A stretch of 64,000 bases of DNA from Streptomyces bambusae (GCF_020532645.1 NZ_JAJAUZ010000015.1:62001-126000); one strand, 5' to 3'; counted from the stretch's first letter, positions 8,620-16,650 are shown. Numbers and translations: made by a program. The notes: generated by a model not told the origin, from the letters alone.

Positions 8620-8647
8620 GACCGCCGCCTCCGGGGAGGCGGCGGTC
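8620..8647. terminator. Bidirectional hairpin terminator
   Basis: GACCGCCGCCTCC pairs perfectly with GGAGGCGGCGGTC (13 bp; the two central GG bases form the tip, so the real loop is larger). It lies between the kinase and the convergent small secreted-peptide gene and can serve both. Confidence 0.75.
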
Positions 8648-8687
8648 GGTTCCTGCGGTGTGACGGGCGGGGGGGCCCGGGTGGTGG

Positions 8688-8861
8688 TCAGCGCCAGAAG
8701 GTGAGTGCCTTCCGGATGCGCTGGCACGGTATGCACCCCGTGCCGCCGTTCCCGCCACGGCCGCCCCGCGGCCCCGGCTTCCTGCCGTCGCGGGCCACGG
8801 CCAGCAGCGTCAAGGCGAGTGCTGCTCCCGCCGCAGCCAGTGTGATGACCTTGTGCTTCAT
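8688..8861 (-). CDS. Small secreted or membrane-anchored peptide (57 aa)
   Basis: The 57-residue product begins MKHKVITLAAAGAALALTLL, a short basic start and one hydrophobic segment that could be a signal peptide or an anchor. The rest is small, basic and Gly-rich, with a CIPC pair (TGCIPCQ) near the C-terminus. A GGAAGAGA ribosome-binding site precedes the ATG. The CxxC pair could bind metal or form a disulfide after export (inference). I do not recognise a family. It is convergent with the histidine kinase and monocistronic as far as can be seen. Confidence 0.6.
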   Translation of the reverse strand: MKHKVITLAAAGAALALTLLAVARDGRKPGPRGGRGGNGGTGCIPCQRIRKALTFWR

Positions 8862-9331
8862 GGGGGGTCTCTTCCTTCGGGGGAACTGCTCCGTTTCCTC
8901 GCGGGCCGCCCGGAGGCTCCGGCCGGCTCCACCACAGTGGACTCCCGGGCGTCCCGGACGCATGAGGCCCGTGCCCCAATCGTGACTTCCCCCCGGCCGC
9001 CCCGCATGCGCCGGCCGGCAGGGGGTTGAACACCCACTTGAACATCGCCGCCCCGGCCCGCCGGCACCCCCGGCAGGCCTTTCGCATCTCAACAGGTGTT
9101 CTGGCAAGACCCGACTTGGCGGGGTGGGGCGCTGTCGGCAATCGCCGCAGGAACAAGAGCAACATGGAAGATGTAGCCCCCCGGGGTCATCGCTACTTTG
9201 CGAAGTACGGAAAGGCGAAGGAAGGGCTTTTCCGGTCCGACACGTGGAGATCGCGAAGGTTGCGCCAGGCCGGCGGAAAGGCCAATGCCGGCGCCGTGTG
9301 AATTTCCGGTCCGATGGATTCTGGGGTAGGG
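8862..9331. other. 470-bp intergenic region, lower GC
   Basis: This stretch separates the small peptide gene from the four-gene cluster at 9.3 kb. The part from about 9100 to 9330 is less GC-rich. TTCCGGTCCGA occurs twice (about 9227-9237 and 9303-9313). A 45-codon frame at 9164-9301 has weak third-position bias and no good ribosome-binding site, so I do not call it. The region probably holds the promoter and upstream control sites of the 9332 gene, but no clear -35/-10 pair stands out. Confidence 0.4.
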
Positions 9332-10441
9332 ATGCGTGAATTTGTTGTGCGGGCCGAGCGCGGCGCGGTCGGCTTCTTACCGGTGCGAGCCCTGATCAGC
9401 ACGGGAGCCACGGCGACGTGGCCCCGGCAGGCCCGCGTCGCGCTGAAGCTGGTCGCCCCCGAGGACCCCGCGTGTGCCGAGGCGGCGGACGAGCCGGACG
9501 GCGGACCGCCCGCCGGGTCGGTCCAGCCGTACGACCTGTACCGGATGCCGTACCGCGACTGGGTGACCGCGACCCTGCGCGAGGTCGCCCGGGCCTGGCT
9601 CGACCAGGTCGGCCCGTGCTGCGTCGACGTCGTCGACGCCGACCTGCTCGACGAGGGCAGCAAGCTGTTCTTCGTCACGCTGGCCGGCCTCGCCGAAGAG
9701 CAGATCACCGTGCGCTGCCCCGTCGGCGACGCCACCGGGCCGCCCGGCCCGGCGCCCGCGGTGACCAGCTTCCGCGAGCGGCGGATCGAGCGCCTGGTCG
9801 CGGAGGAGGGCGAACTCCGCGGCGAGGAAGCGGACTTCCTGTACGGCCAGGCGGTCGGCTACCTCCTCGCGGGCGACGGCTGGACGGCCGAACGGCTGCT
9901 GCGTGCAGTCGTACGGCAGCGCCCCACGCCCGCCGTGTGGGTCAAGCTGCGGGCCGCCTGCGCGCTGCTCGGCCGCCCCGTCGACGCCGGGCAGCCGGCC
10001 GGCCCCGGCCCGTCGGGGATCCCCGGGCAGCGGTCCGCACCCGAGGCCGGCGCCCGGGACGGGGAACCGCGGGCCTGGCAGCCGCCGGCCGGCGGCCCCG
10101 AGCACGCCACCGGCGGCCCGGCGCGGCCCGCCGACCCGACGGGCCGGCGCCCGCTGCGGCTGCGGTCCGGCTGGGAGCGCCTGCAGGAGTGGTCGGAGAC
10201 GGCCGGGCAGATCCCGAAGAACGCCGTGCACCGGGCCCTGTTCGCCATCGCCGAACGCACTGTCTTCCACGCCTACGAGACCTACGACGACCCGGCGGAC
10301 CCGCTCGTCTTCTTCGTCCGGGTAAAAGGCAGTCTGGTACTCAAGATCCGTTTCCGCGATCTCGACACCTTCGAGATCGTGCACGTCGGTACGCTCGGTG
10401 AGGCCCCCGGAATCGGCCGGGGAATCGACCGGGCCGCTTGA
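9332..10441 (+). CDS. Uncharacterised protein, first gene of a four-gene cluster
   Basis: A 369-residue soluble protein with no family I recognise. The N-terminal 130 residues are a mixed domain (MREFVVRAERGAVGFLPVRA onward). The middle has a helical, TPR-like stretch (FLYGQAVGYLLAGDGWTAER). Next is a Gly/Pro-rich linker of about 60 residues. The C-terminal 90 residues (from about 280) form a compact domain with AIAERTVFHAYETYDDPADP and VKGSLVLKIRFRDLDTFEIV. ATG 9332 is preferred over 9314 because GGGGTAGGG lies just before it. It is followed after 140 bp by three overlapping genes in the same direction, which suggests a joint function, although the second gene has its own promoter. Confidence 0.75.
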   Translation: MREFVVRAERGAVGFLPVRALISTGATATWPRQARVALKLVAPEDPACAEAADEPDGGPPAGSVQPYDLYRMPYRDWVTATLREVARAWLDQVGPCCVDVVDADLLDEGSKLFFVTLAGLAEEQITVRCPVGDATGPPGPAPAVTSFRERRIERLVAEEGELRGEEADFLYGQAVGYLLAGDGWTAERLLRAVVRQRPTPAVWVKLRAACALLGRPVDAGQPAGPGPSGIPGQRSAPEAGARDGEPRAWQPPAGGPEHATGGPARPADPTGRRPLRLRSGWERLQEWSETAGQIPKNAVHRALFAIAERTVFHAYETYDDPADPLVFFVRVKGSLVLKIRFRDLDTFEIVHVGTLGEAPGIGRGIDRAA

Positions 10442-10456
10442 TCCGTCCGCCCGCGG

Positions 10457-10483
10457 GCCGGTGTTCAACTCCCGTACACCGGC
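10457..10483. terminator. Short inverted repeat after the 9332 gene
   Basis: GCCGGTGT (10457-10464) pairs with ACACCGGC (10476-10483) around an 11-base loop. It could end the first transcript or be a protein-binding site next to the following promoter. Confidence 0.4.
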
Positions 10484-10485
10484 TC

Positions 10486-10527
10486 GCACAAGTGTGCCTT
10501 GACAGGGTGCAGGGCCTGTGAAAATGT
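10486..10527 (+). promoter_or_regulatory. Promoter with abutting palindrome before the 10581 gene
   Basis: TTGACA (10499-10504) and AAATGT (10522-10527) are 17 bp apart, a good vegetative-type promoter. GCACAAGTGTGC (10486-10497), a 5-2-5 palindrome, touches the -35 and looks like an operator. A further inverted repeat, GGCCTGT and ACAGGCC, flanks the expected start region. Confidence 0.5.
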
Positions 10528-10580
10528 CGGTGGCACTTCTGACAACAGGCCTTCCTCCGGCAGGAATTCAGGGAGACGAC

Positions 10581-11129
10581 ATGGCGCCGCTCGAAGTTTC
10601 CGGATTAGACGTTTCCTCGCGCGTCCGGGCTCGGGACATACAGATGGCGGGCGTCGCGGACATACGCCGGCACGTCCTCATGATTTCCGGCGCCATCGAC
10701 ACCGTCGACCACGACGTCTCGGTGTGCATCAATCTCCCCGAGCCCGGCCGCTGGCAGATCATCAAGTCCGAGACCAACCTCACGGACCGGACCTGGGTGG
10801 CCATGCAGGCCACCACCGACGAGGATTCCGTCTTCGTCGACGACGCCGAACACCTCGTGATGTCCCGGCAGTTCTCGAAGTCCTTCATCACGCCCGACCA
10901 GCGCCGGCTCACGTTCCACGGCGGCGAGGTCCGGCCCGGCGAGGCCGTCGTGAAGATGTACTCGCTGGAGACCACGAGCCGCCGGCCCGTCTACGCGTAC
11001 TCCCGCTACAGCCCGGTCGTCACCGACTCGCCGGACATGACCGCCAAGACCGTCGAGCAGCTCGTCGCCGAAGGCCTGCCGCAGCGCCCGGTCATCGAGG
11101 TCATCGTCCCGGTGACGGTCATCGGGTGA
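10581..11129 (+). CDS. Uncharacterised 182-aa protein, cluster gene 2
   Basis: A soluble 182-residue protein with many beta-strand-like segments (HVLMISGAIDTVDHDVSVCI, GRWQIIKSETNLTDRTWVAM) and no catalytic motif I know. GGGAGA lies six bases before the ATG. The stop codon overlaps the GTG of the FAD oxidoreductase (GTGA, four bases), so the two are translationally coupled and should be made in similar amounts. It may be a partner, substrate carrier or structural subunit for the flavoenzyme (inference). Confidence 0.75.
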   Translation: MAPLEVSGLDVSSRVRARDIQMAGVADIRRHVLMISGAIDTVDHDVSVCINLPEPGRWQIIKSETNLTDRTWVAMQATTDEDSVFVDDAEHLVMSRQFSKSFITPDQRRLTFHGGEVRPGEAVVKMYSLETTSRRPVYAYSRYSPVVTDSPDMTAKTVEQLVAEGLPQRPVIEVIVPVTVIG

Positions 11130-12463
11130 TCACCTTCGTTCCCGGGCCCCACCTGCTGGACTCGCCCCGGGGCCGCGCCTGGCCGCCGGTCCCGGGCGCC
11201 GGCCCCCGGAGCCCGCACCTCCAGAGCCCGCCCGCCACCGCCGACGTGGCCGTCGTCGGCGCCGGCCCCGCCGGCCTCGCCGTCGCCTCCGCGCTCTGGC
11301 ACCTCGGCATCCACGACGTGGTCCTCCTCGACCGCGGCGGCCGGCCCTGCGGCCGCTTCTTCGACCGCGTCGACACCCTCCGGCAGCGCGTCCTGCGCTC
11401 GCCCTACGAGCACCACCCCGGGGTGGAGGGCTACCGCGACTGCGAACTCCTCGACTTCGCGCGCCTGCACTGGTCGCAGCTCACCCCCGTCGAGCGCCGC
11501 GAGATCCGGATGGCCCAGTCCGGGCACCGCTCGGTCGTGCCCGTCGACGTCTTCGAGGCGTACTGCCGGCACGTCGCCACGCTCCACCACGTCGACGAGC
11601 GCACCTGGCAGGCCGACGTCCGCACCGTCACGCCCACCGCCGACGGCGTCACCGTCCGCGGCGACGGCTTCGCCGTGACCGCCGCCACCACCGTGCTCTG
11701 CCTCGGCGAGGAACGCCGTACCGCCCCTGCCCACTGGTGGGAGGGCGACAGCGCACCGCGCGGCGTCGGCTACTGGGACGAGCCCGTCCCCGAGGACGCC
11801 GATCAGCTCGTCGTCATCGGCGCCGGCCTCAGCGCCGCCCACCTGCTGGCGAACGCCCTGAACGCGGGCAAGCGCGCGCACTGGATCCTGCGCGCCACCG
11901 AAGAGCGCTACCAGTGCGCCGACGTCAACGCCTCGTTCTTCCGCGCCGAGGGCCGCGCCCGCTTCGACGGCACCAGCTGGGAGGACCGCACCGCGCTGAT
12001 GGGCGGCCACCGCCGCGCCTCCGTCATGTTCGAGTTCCGGCCCCTCCTGCAACGCGCGGAGGATGAAGGACGGCTGACGGTCCACCGGGGCCGCGCCGTC
12101 ACCGCCGTCACACCCGGCCGGGCCGGCCGTACCGCCGTCCGGCTCGAAGACGGCACCGTCGTCCACGGCGACCACGTCGCCCTGGCCCTCGGTACCACGG
12201 TCTCCAACGGCGACCGGCTGCTGCCCGACGGCGTCGTGGCGCCCCGCGACGGCTGGCCCGACCTCGACGAGCAGACCCTCGCGTACCGCAACGCCCCCCA
12301 GGTGTTCGCGGTCGGCGCCGCCACCTGCATGGTGCTCGGCCCCGCCGCACGGAACATCGACGGCCACCGCGTCGCCACCGCCCGGGTGGCCGGCGCCGTG
12401 GCGGCCCGCCTGCATCCGGCGGACCGGCAGCTCGGCGAGGAGAAGGTGACCGCCCGTGTCTGA
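11126..12463 (+). CDS. FAD-dependent oxidoreductase, cluster gene 3
   Basis: A 445-residue flavoprotein. The FAD-binding Rossmann motif VAVVGAGPAGLAVASAL is at about 39-55. A second dinucleotide site, LVVIGAGLSAAHLL, is near residue 230, as in flavin monooxygenases and disulfide-reductase-like enzymes that use NAD(P)H. The C-terminal motif VFAVGAATCMVLGPAARNID closes the FAD site. The layout resembles N-hydroxylating or Baeyer-Villiger-type flavin monooxygenases, but the substrate is not readable. GTG 11126 overlaps the previous stop by four bases and the next gene overlaps by eight, so this is the centre of a coupled operon. Confidence 0.85.
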   Translation: MITFVPGPHLLDSPRGRAWPPVPGAGPRSPHLQSPPATADVAVVGAGPAGLAVASALWHLGIHDVVLLDRGGRPCGRFFDRVDTLRQRVLRSPYEHHPGVEGYRDCELLDFARLHWSQLTPVERREIRMAQSGHRSVVPVDVFEAYCRHVATLHHVDERTWQADVRTVTPTADGVTVRGDGFAVTAATTVLCLGEERRTAPAHWWEGDSAPRGVGYWDEPVPEDADQLVVIGAGLSAAHLLANALNAGKRAHWILRATEERYQCADVNASFFRAEGRARFDGTSWEDRTALMGGHRRASVMFEFRPLLQRAEDEGRLTVHRGRAVTAVTPGRAGRTAVRLEDGTVVHGDHVALALGTTVSNGDRLLPDGVVAPRDGWPDLDEQTLAYRNAPQVFAVGAATCMVLGPAARNIDGHRVATARVAGAVAARLHPADRQLGEEKVTARV

Positions 12464-12941
12464 CCGCCCGCACCTGTCCGGACTGCCCGACCCGTCGGAC
12501 GGCCCGGAGCCGCAGGACTACGACCCCCGGTTCGCCCTGAACCCGGTCGACGAGCCCGCGTTCACCGAGACCGGCGTCATGCTCATGGGCCTGGACGCCG
12601 ACCGGCTGCTCGCCGGCCTCGGCCTGGCCGCCCTGGCCGACGACCCTGCCCAGGTGGTCCTCGCCGTCGACCGGGCCCGCCACGGGGTCACCGCCGCGCT
12701 CGACTTCGACGCCCTCGTCGTCGTCGGCACCCGCCGCTGGCGCGACAGCCGGCCTGCCCTCACCGCCGCCGGGTCCCGCCCGCCGGTCACGGCCCCGCTC
12801 CGCCGGGCCTGGGGCCAGACCCTCCGGATGCTCGCCCACTGCGACATCGGCGAGGCCGGCCCGGCCACCACGGCGCACCTGGCCGCCTGCTGGCTGCGCC
12901 GGGACGAGATCGACCGGTGCGCCGACCGGGTGCTCGCGTGA
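12456..12941 (+). CDS. Uncharacterised 161-aa protein, cluster gene 4
   Basis: A 161-residue, mostly helical soluble protein of unknown family, acidic at its N-terminus (DPSDGPEPQDYDPRFALNP) with a CWLRRDEIDRCADRVLA end. It starts at a GTG eight bases inside the preceding oxidoreductase gene and is the last gene of the coupled set. The following SRAP gene starts 30 bp later and has an unrelated repair function, so I end the cluster here. Confidence 0.7.
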   Translation: MSDRPHLSGLPDPSDGPEPQDYDPRFALNPVDEPAFTETGVMLMGLDADRLLAGLGLAALADDPAQVVLAVDRARHGVTAALDFDALVVVGTRRWRDSRPALTAAGSRPPVTAPLRRAWGQTLRMLAHCDIGEAGPATTAHLAACWLRRDEIDRCADRVLA

Positions 12942-12971
12942 TCCGGAACGCCGGGGTGGGAGAGTAGGACC

Positions 12972-13700
12972 ATGTGCGGCCGCTACGCCTCCACCCGAGC
13001 CCCCCAGGACCTGTCGGGACTCTTCGAAGCCCGCTGGGACGGCACGGAAGCCCTGGCGCCCAGCTGGAACGTCGCCCCCACCGACCCGGTGTGGGCGGTC
13101 ATCGAGCGCCCCGACCGGGAGACCGGTGAGGTCGAGCGCACCCTCCGCGCCGTCCGCTGGGGCCTGGTGCCCTCCTGGGCCAAGGACCCCGGCGTCGGCT
13201 CCCGGATGATCAACGCCCGGGTGGAGACCGTGCACGAGAAGCCGGCCTACCGCCGCGCCTTCGCCAAGCGGCGCTGCCTGCTGCCGGCCGACGGCTTCTA
13301 CGAGTGGGAGGCCGTGCCCGCCACCGCGGGCGCCAAGGCGTACAAGCAGCCGTACTTCATCCGCCCCGAGGACGACACGCTGATGGCCATGGCGGGACTG
13401 TACGAGTTCTGGCGCGACCCGGCCGTCGCGGACGACGACGACCCGGCCGCCTGGCTCACCACGGCCACCGTCATCACCACCGAGGCCACCGACGAGGCCG
13501 GCCGCATCCACCCGCGGATGCCCCTGGCCCTCGATCCGGCCGACTACGAGGCCTGGCTCGACCCCGCCCACCAGGACACGGCCGACCTGCGGGCGCTCCT
13601 CCACACGCCCGGCGGCGGCCGCCTCGACGTCCGTGCGGTCGGCACCGCGGTGAACAGCGTCCGCAACAACGGCCCGCACCTGCTGGACGCCCCGGCCTGA
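12972..13700 (+). CDS. SRAP-family peptidase / abasic-site cross-linking protein (YedK/HMCES)
   Basis: A 242-residue protein. The SOS-response-associated peptidase family forms a covalent bond with abasic sites in single-stranded DNA and shields them. The initiator Met is followed by the essential Cys2 (MCGRYAS), which becomes the N-terminal nucleophile. The other conserved residues are visible: Asn81 (MINARVET), Glu111 (DGFYEWE) and His180 (GRIHPRMP). Length and spacing match the family. No LexA box is evident in the 30 bp upstream, so regulation may come from read-through. Confidence 0.95.
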   Translation: MCGRYASTRAPQDLSGLFEARWDGTEALAPSWNVAPTDPVWAVIERPDRETGEVERTLRAVRWGLVPSWAKDPGVGSRMINARVETVHEKPAYRRAFAKRRCLLPADGFYEWEAVPATAGAKAYKQPYFIRPEDDTLMAMAGLYEFWRDPAVADDDDPAAWLTTATVITTEATDEAGRIHPRMPLALDPADYEAWLDPAHQDTADLRALLHTPGGGRLDVRAVGTAVNSVRNNGPHLLDAPA

Positions 13701-13733
13701 CCCGCCCGCCGCCCGGGCGGGCCGGCCGGCCCG

Positions 13734-14288
13734 TCAGCCGCCGAACAGGTTCCGGAGCACCGGCCGGGCCACCCCCGCCGGATCCCGGTCGACCAGGTCG
13801 GGCATGGCGCCGTTGACCCACAGGGCCGCGAACCCGTGCGCCAGCGACCAGGCCGCGAGCTTCGCCTCGCGCTGCTCGGCCCGCTCGGGCCGGGATGCCG
13901 CGAGCGCCGCCGACAGGGCCGCGTCGGCGCGGGCACGGGCCGCCACCAGCCCGGGATCGTCCGGGTGGAGCAGGGCCGGCTGGAACATCACCTCGAAGTG
14001 CGAGCGGTGCTCCACCGCGAACCGTACGTACCCCACCCCCGCCTCGACCAGGTCCGGACCGGCCGACCGGACTGCCTCGGCCATCAGGTCGTAGCCCTCG
14101 GTGGCGAGTTCGGTCAGGAGGCCGGCCTTGTCGCCGAAGTGGTGCGCCGGGGCTGCGTGCGACACCCCGGCGCGGCGGGCGAGGTCGCGCAGGCTGAGGG
14201 CCGCGGGGCCGTGCTGGGCGATCGCCTCGACCGCGGCGGCGAGCAGGGCGTTCTTGAGGTCGCCGTGGTGGTAGGGCCGTTCCGTCAT
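13734..14288 (-). CDS. TetR/AcrR-family regulator
   Basis: A 184-residue repressor. The N-terminal HTH is typical: ALSLRDLARRAGVSHAAPAHH at about 34-54, after a GDLKNALLAAAVEAIAQHG helix. The C-terminal ligand domain holds AKLAAWSLAHGFAALWVNGA, a TetR_C motif. It is divergent from the DoxX-like gene. Two near-identical 15-bp palindromes in the gap (14302-14316 and 14337-14351) are the likely operators for repression of both genes. ATG 14288 gives the normal family N-terminus; ATG 14309 lies inside the first palindrome and is less likely. Confidence 0.92.
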   Translation of the reverse strand: MTERPYHHGDLKNALLAAAVEAIAQHGPAALSLRDLARRAGVSHAAPAHHFGDKAGLLTELATEGYDLMAEAVRSAGPDLVEAGVGYVRFAVEHRSHFEVMFQPALLHPDDPGLVAARARADAALSAALAASRPERAEQREAKLAAWSLAHGFAALWVNGAMPDLVDRDPAGVARPVLRNLFGG

Positions 14289-14301
14289 GCCGTCATCGTA
14301 A

Positions 14302-14316
14302 CTTGTCATTGACAAG
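14302..14316. promoter_or_regulatory. TetR operator O1
   Basis: CTTGTCATTGACAAG is a perfect 7-1-7 palindrome upstream of the tetR start. It shares the CTTGnC and GnCAAG halves with O2, 35 bp away. Confidence 0.65.
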
Positions 14317-14336
14317 ATATGGGGGTGCACCCTTGA

Positions 14337-14351
14337 CTTGACGCTGTCAAG
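14337..14351. promoter_or_regulatory. TetR operator O2
   Basis: CTTGACGCTGTCAAG is a perfect 6-3-6 palindrome with the same half-sites as O1. It overlaps TTGAC sequences that could be -35 boxes for the DoxX-like gene, so binding would block transcription. Confidence 0.65.
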
Positions 14352-14392
14352 ATGTTCTCGGTGCGGCAGCACCCGCAGGGCTGGAGGCAGTG

Positions 14393-14824
14393 ATGGAACC
14401 CCTGATCGCTCTCGTCGTCGGATTCCTCGGCGCCCGGCTCGCCGGACTGGCCGGCGTGTCCGCGCTCGACGGCTGGCACCCCGCCCTGCGGGTCGGTCTG
14501 GCAGCGATGTTCCTGCTCACCGCCTTCGCCCACTTCTTCCCGCGGCTGCGCGCCGGACTGGTGGCGATGGTCCCGCCGCGGCTGCCCCGGCCGGAGCTGC
14601 TGGTCACCGTGACCGGTGTACTGGAAGTGGCGGGCGCGGTGCTCGTCCTGATCCCCGCCGCGGCCCCCTGGGCGGCCGCCGGACTCATCCTGATGATGCT
14701 CGCGATGTTCCCGGCGAACGTGTCGGCCGCCCGCCGGCAGCTGCCCGGAGTCACCCCGCTGGGCCTTCGCACCGCCCTCCAGGTGCTGTTCCTGGGGGCG
14801 GCGGCGCTGGTCTTCGCGGGCTGA
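14393..14824 (+). CDS. DoxX-like integral membrane protein
   Basis: A 143-residue protein with four hydrophobic helices (about 3-22, 30-50, 68-90 and 93-110), plus a further hydrophobic stretch at the C-terminus, the DoxX/SURF4-like pattern. It contains LRVGLAAMFLLTAFAHFFP, typical of the family. The role is unknown; relatives are linked to redox or thiol stress. ATG 14393 is five bases after GGAGG; the GTG at 14390 is too close. Repression by the divergent TetR is likely from the operators between them, so an inducing ligand probably controls it. It ends in a long shared terminator. Confidence 0.85.
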   Translation: MEPLIALVVGFLGARLAGLAGVSALDGWHPALRVGLAAMFLLTAFAHFFPRLRAGLVAMVPPRLPRPELLVTVTGVLEVAGAVLVLIPAAAPWAAAGLILMMLAMFPANVSAARRQLPGVTPLGLRTALQVLFLGAAALVFAG

Positions 14825-14829
14825 GGGCC

Positions 14830-14889
14830 AGGGGGTGTTGCGAAGGTCCTGTGCCGTGGGCGCCGTGCGGGACCTTCGCAGCACCCCCT
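14830..14889. terminator. Long bidirectional terminator
   Basis: Two 20-base arms (14830-14849 and 14870-14889) pair with a single G-U. The loop is 20 bases. It lies between the convergent DoxX-like and XRE-cupin genes and its right arm overlaps the last codon of the latter. Confidence 0.85.
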
Positions 14890-15484
14890 ATTCCTCCCGG
14901 CGGGTGCGCGGCTTCGCGCGGACGTGCATCCGCTCGCCCTGCCGGCCGAAGAGGCTCAGCACCTCGACGGGCCGGCCGTCCGCGCTGCTGAACCAGTGCG
15001 GGAGCCGGGTGTCGAACTCCGCGGCCTCGCCGGGGCCGAGGACCAGGTCGTGGTCCGCCAGCACGAGCCGCAGCCGCCCGTCGAGGACGTACAGCCACTC
15101 GTAGCCCTCGTGGGTGCGGAAGTCCGGCTCGGCCCCGCGGTCGGGGATGATCATCTTGTACGCCTGGAGCGGGCCGGGCCCGCGCGACAGCGGCACGGCC
15201 GTCCCGCCATTGGCCATCGGGCGCGGCGTGAGGCGCACCCGCGGGTCGCCGACTTCGGGAGCGCCGACCAGGTCGTCCAGCGGCACCCGGTGGGCCGCGG
15301 CCAGCGGCAGCAGCAGCTCCAGACTCGGCCGCCGCTGCCCGGACTCCAGCCGGGACAGCGTGCTCTTCGAGATGCCCGTCTCCTCGGCCAGCGCGGCCAG
15401 GGTCAGGCCGCGGGCGGTGCGCAGCCGCCGCAGGCGGGGGCCGACGGCATCGAGGACCGACTGGTGGGGCTGGGGCTCGTTCAT
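14888..15484 (-). CDS. XRE-family regulator with C-terminal cupin domain
   Basis: A 198-residue transcription factor. The HTH_3 domain (about 12-66) contains LAEETGISKSTLSRLESGQR. A cupin sensor domain (about 110-185) holds EWLYVLDGRLRLVLADHDLV and LPHWFSS. XRE-cupin proteins usually sense a small metabolite with the cupin and control a neighbouring enzyme or transporter. Here the divergent gene encodes a His-rich methyltransferase, the likely target. The start at 15484 follows a GGGTGGA site. Confidence 0.93.
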   Translation of the reverse strand: MNEPQPHQSVLDAVGPRLRRLRTARGLTLAALAEETGISKSTLSRLESGQRRPSLELLLPLAAAHRVPLDDLVGAPEVGDPRVRLTPRPMANGGTAVPLSRGPGPLQAYKMIIPDRGAEPDFRTHEGYEWLYVLDGRLRLVLADHDLVLGPGEAAEFDTRLPHWFSSADGRPVEVLSLFGRQGERMHVRAKPRTRREE

Positions 15485-15526
15485 CCGGTCATTCCACCCC
15501 CGCCGTCCCGGAAACGGCAACAGGAA

Positions 15527-15555
15527 TTGCCGGCCCGGGCCCGCGGGTGCACGCT
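15527..15555 (+). promoter_or_regulatory. Leaderless promoter of the methyltransferase gene
   Basis: TTGCCG (15527-15532) and CACGCT (15550-15555) are 17 bp apart, and six bases separate the -10 from the ATG at 15562. No ribosome-binding site is present, consistent with a leaderless mRNA. Confidence 0.45.
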
Positions 15556-15561
15556 CCCGGC

Positions 15562-16593
15562 ATGACGACGAACCGCACCGACCACCACGACGACCAGGGC
15601 CGCGACCGGGAGCCCGCGCACGCGGCGCACGCCCACGGCGCGGGCCGCGGACACGAGCACGACGGGCCGGGACACGGCCGGCCCGAGGGCCACGCCCATG
15701 GTCACGGCCACGGCCACGGTCACGGCGACGGCCACGGCGACCGCACCGAGCTGGACTGGGAGGACCTCGCGGACCACCTGGAGAGCAACGCGGAGGTCCA
15801 CCTGCCGATGCTCCAGGCCACCTCGGTCCGCCTGAAGCAGCTGATCGGACCTGCCCGGGAAGTCCGCCGCATCCTCGACGTCGGCAGCGGCCCGGGCGTG
15901 ATGACCGCCGTGCTCGCCGAGACCTTCCCGGCCGCCGAGGTCATCGCCGTCGACGGCGCGCGCGGCCTCCTGGACCGGGCACTCGCCCGCGCCGCCCGCC
16001 TCGGACTCGGCGACCGGGTGACCGTCCGGCAGGCCGACCTCGAGGCCGGCCCCGGCCTCGGGGACGCGGACCTGATCTGGAGCAGCAAGGCCGTCCACCA
16101 CCTCGGCGACCAGCAGGCCGCGCTCGCCGGGCTCGCCGGTGCGCTGCGCCCCGGCGGACTGCTCGCCGTCTCGGAAGCCGGCCTGCCGATGCGCTTCCTC
16201 CCGCGCGACATCGGCACCGGCCGCCCCGGCCTCCAGGCCCGGCTGGACGCCGTACAGGAGGACTGGTTCGAGGAGATGCGGACCGGCCTGCCCGGCAGCA
16301 CCGCCGTGGTCGAGGACTGGCCCGCCCTGCTCGCCGCCGCCGGCCTCACCGGCACCGGGAGTTTCACCGAACTCCTCGACCTGCCGGCCCCGCTCGCCCC
16401 GCCGGCCCGTGCCTTCCTGCACGCCCAGCTGACCCGGCTGGCCGAGAAGACCTCCGAAGACCTGGACGCCGAGGACCGGAAGACCCTCACCCTCCTGACG
16501 GACCCGGACTCCCCCCGGGGCATCCTCCACCGTCCCGACGCCTACCTCCTCTCCGCCGCCACCGTCTTCACGGGCTTCCGCCCGGCGGCCTGA
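15562..16593 (+). CDS. SAM-dependent methyltransferase with His-rich N-terminal tail
   Basis: A 343-residue class I methyltransferase. The first 60 residues are an unusual His/Gly/Asp tail with about fifteen histidines, ending in an alternating His-Gly run. Motif I is ILDVGSGPGVMTAVLAE (about 110-126), followed by VIAVDGARGLL and DLIWSSKAVHHL. The methyl acceptor is unknown. His-rich tails in bacteria often bind Ni, Co, Zn or Cu, so metal storage, delivery or sensing is possible (inference). It is divergent from the XRE-cupin regulator, which probably controls it. A GTG at 15547 would add only five residues. Confidence 0.88.
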   Translation: MTTNRTDHHDDQGRDREPAHAAHAHGAGRGHEHDGPGHGRPEGHAHGHGHGHGHGDGHGDRTELDWEDLADHLESNAEVHLPMLQATSVRLKQLIGPAREVRRILDVGSGPGVMTAVLAETFPAAEVIAVDGARGLLDRALARAARLGLGDRVTVRQADLEAGPGLGDADLIWSSKAVHHLGDQQAALAGLAGALRPGGLLAVSEAGLPMRFLPRDIGTGRPGLQARLDAVQEDWFEEMRTGLPGSTAVVEDWPALLAAAGLTGTGSFTELLDLPAPLAPPARAFLHAQLTRLAEKTSEDLDAEDRKTLTLLTDPDSPRGILHRPDAYLLSAATVFTGFRPAA

Positions 16594-16650
16594 CCCGCAG
16601 TGGCGCCCCCGTACGCACCGCATGTCGGTGCGAGCCGGGATGATGACCCG

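Noticed and set aside
9164..9301. 45-codon frame encoding a basic peptide
   Set aside because: Only about 70% GC at third positions, against more than 90% in true genes here, and no good ribosome-binding site.
9332..12941. Antibiotic biosynthetic gene cluster
   Set aside because: No PKS, NRPS, terpene or RiPP core enzyme is present. One flavoenzyme is not sufficient.
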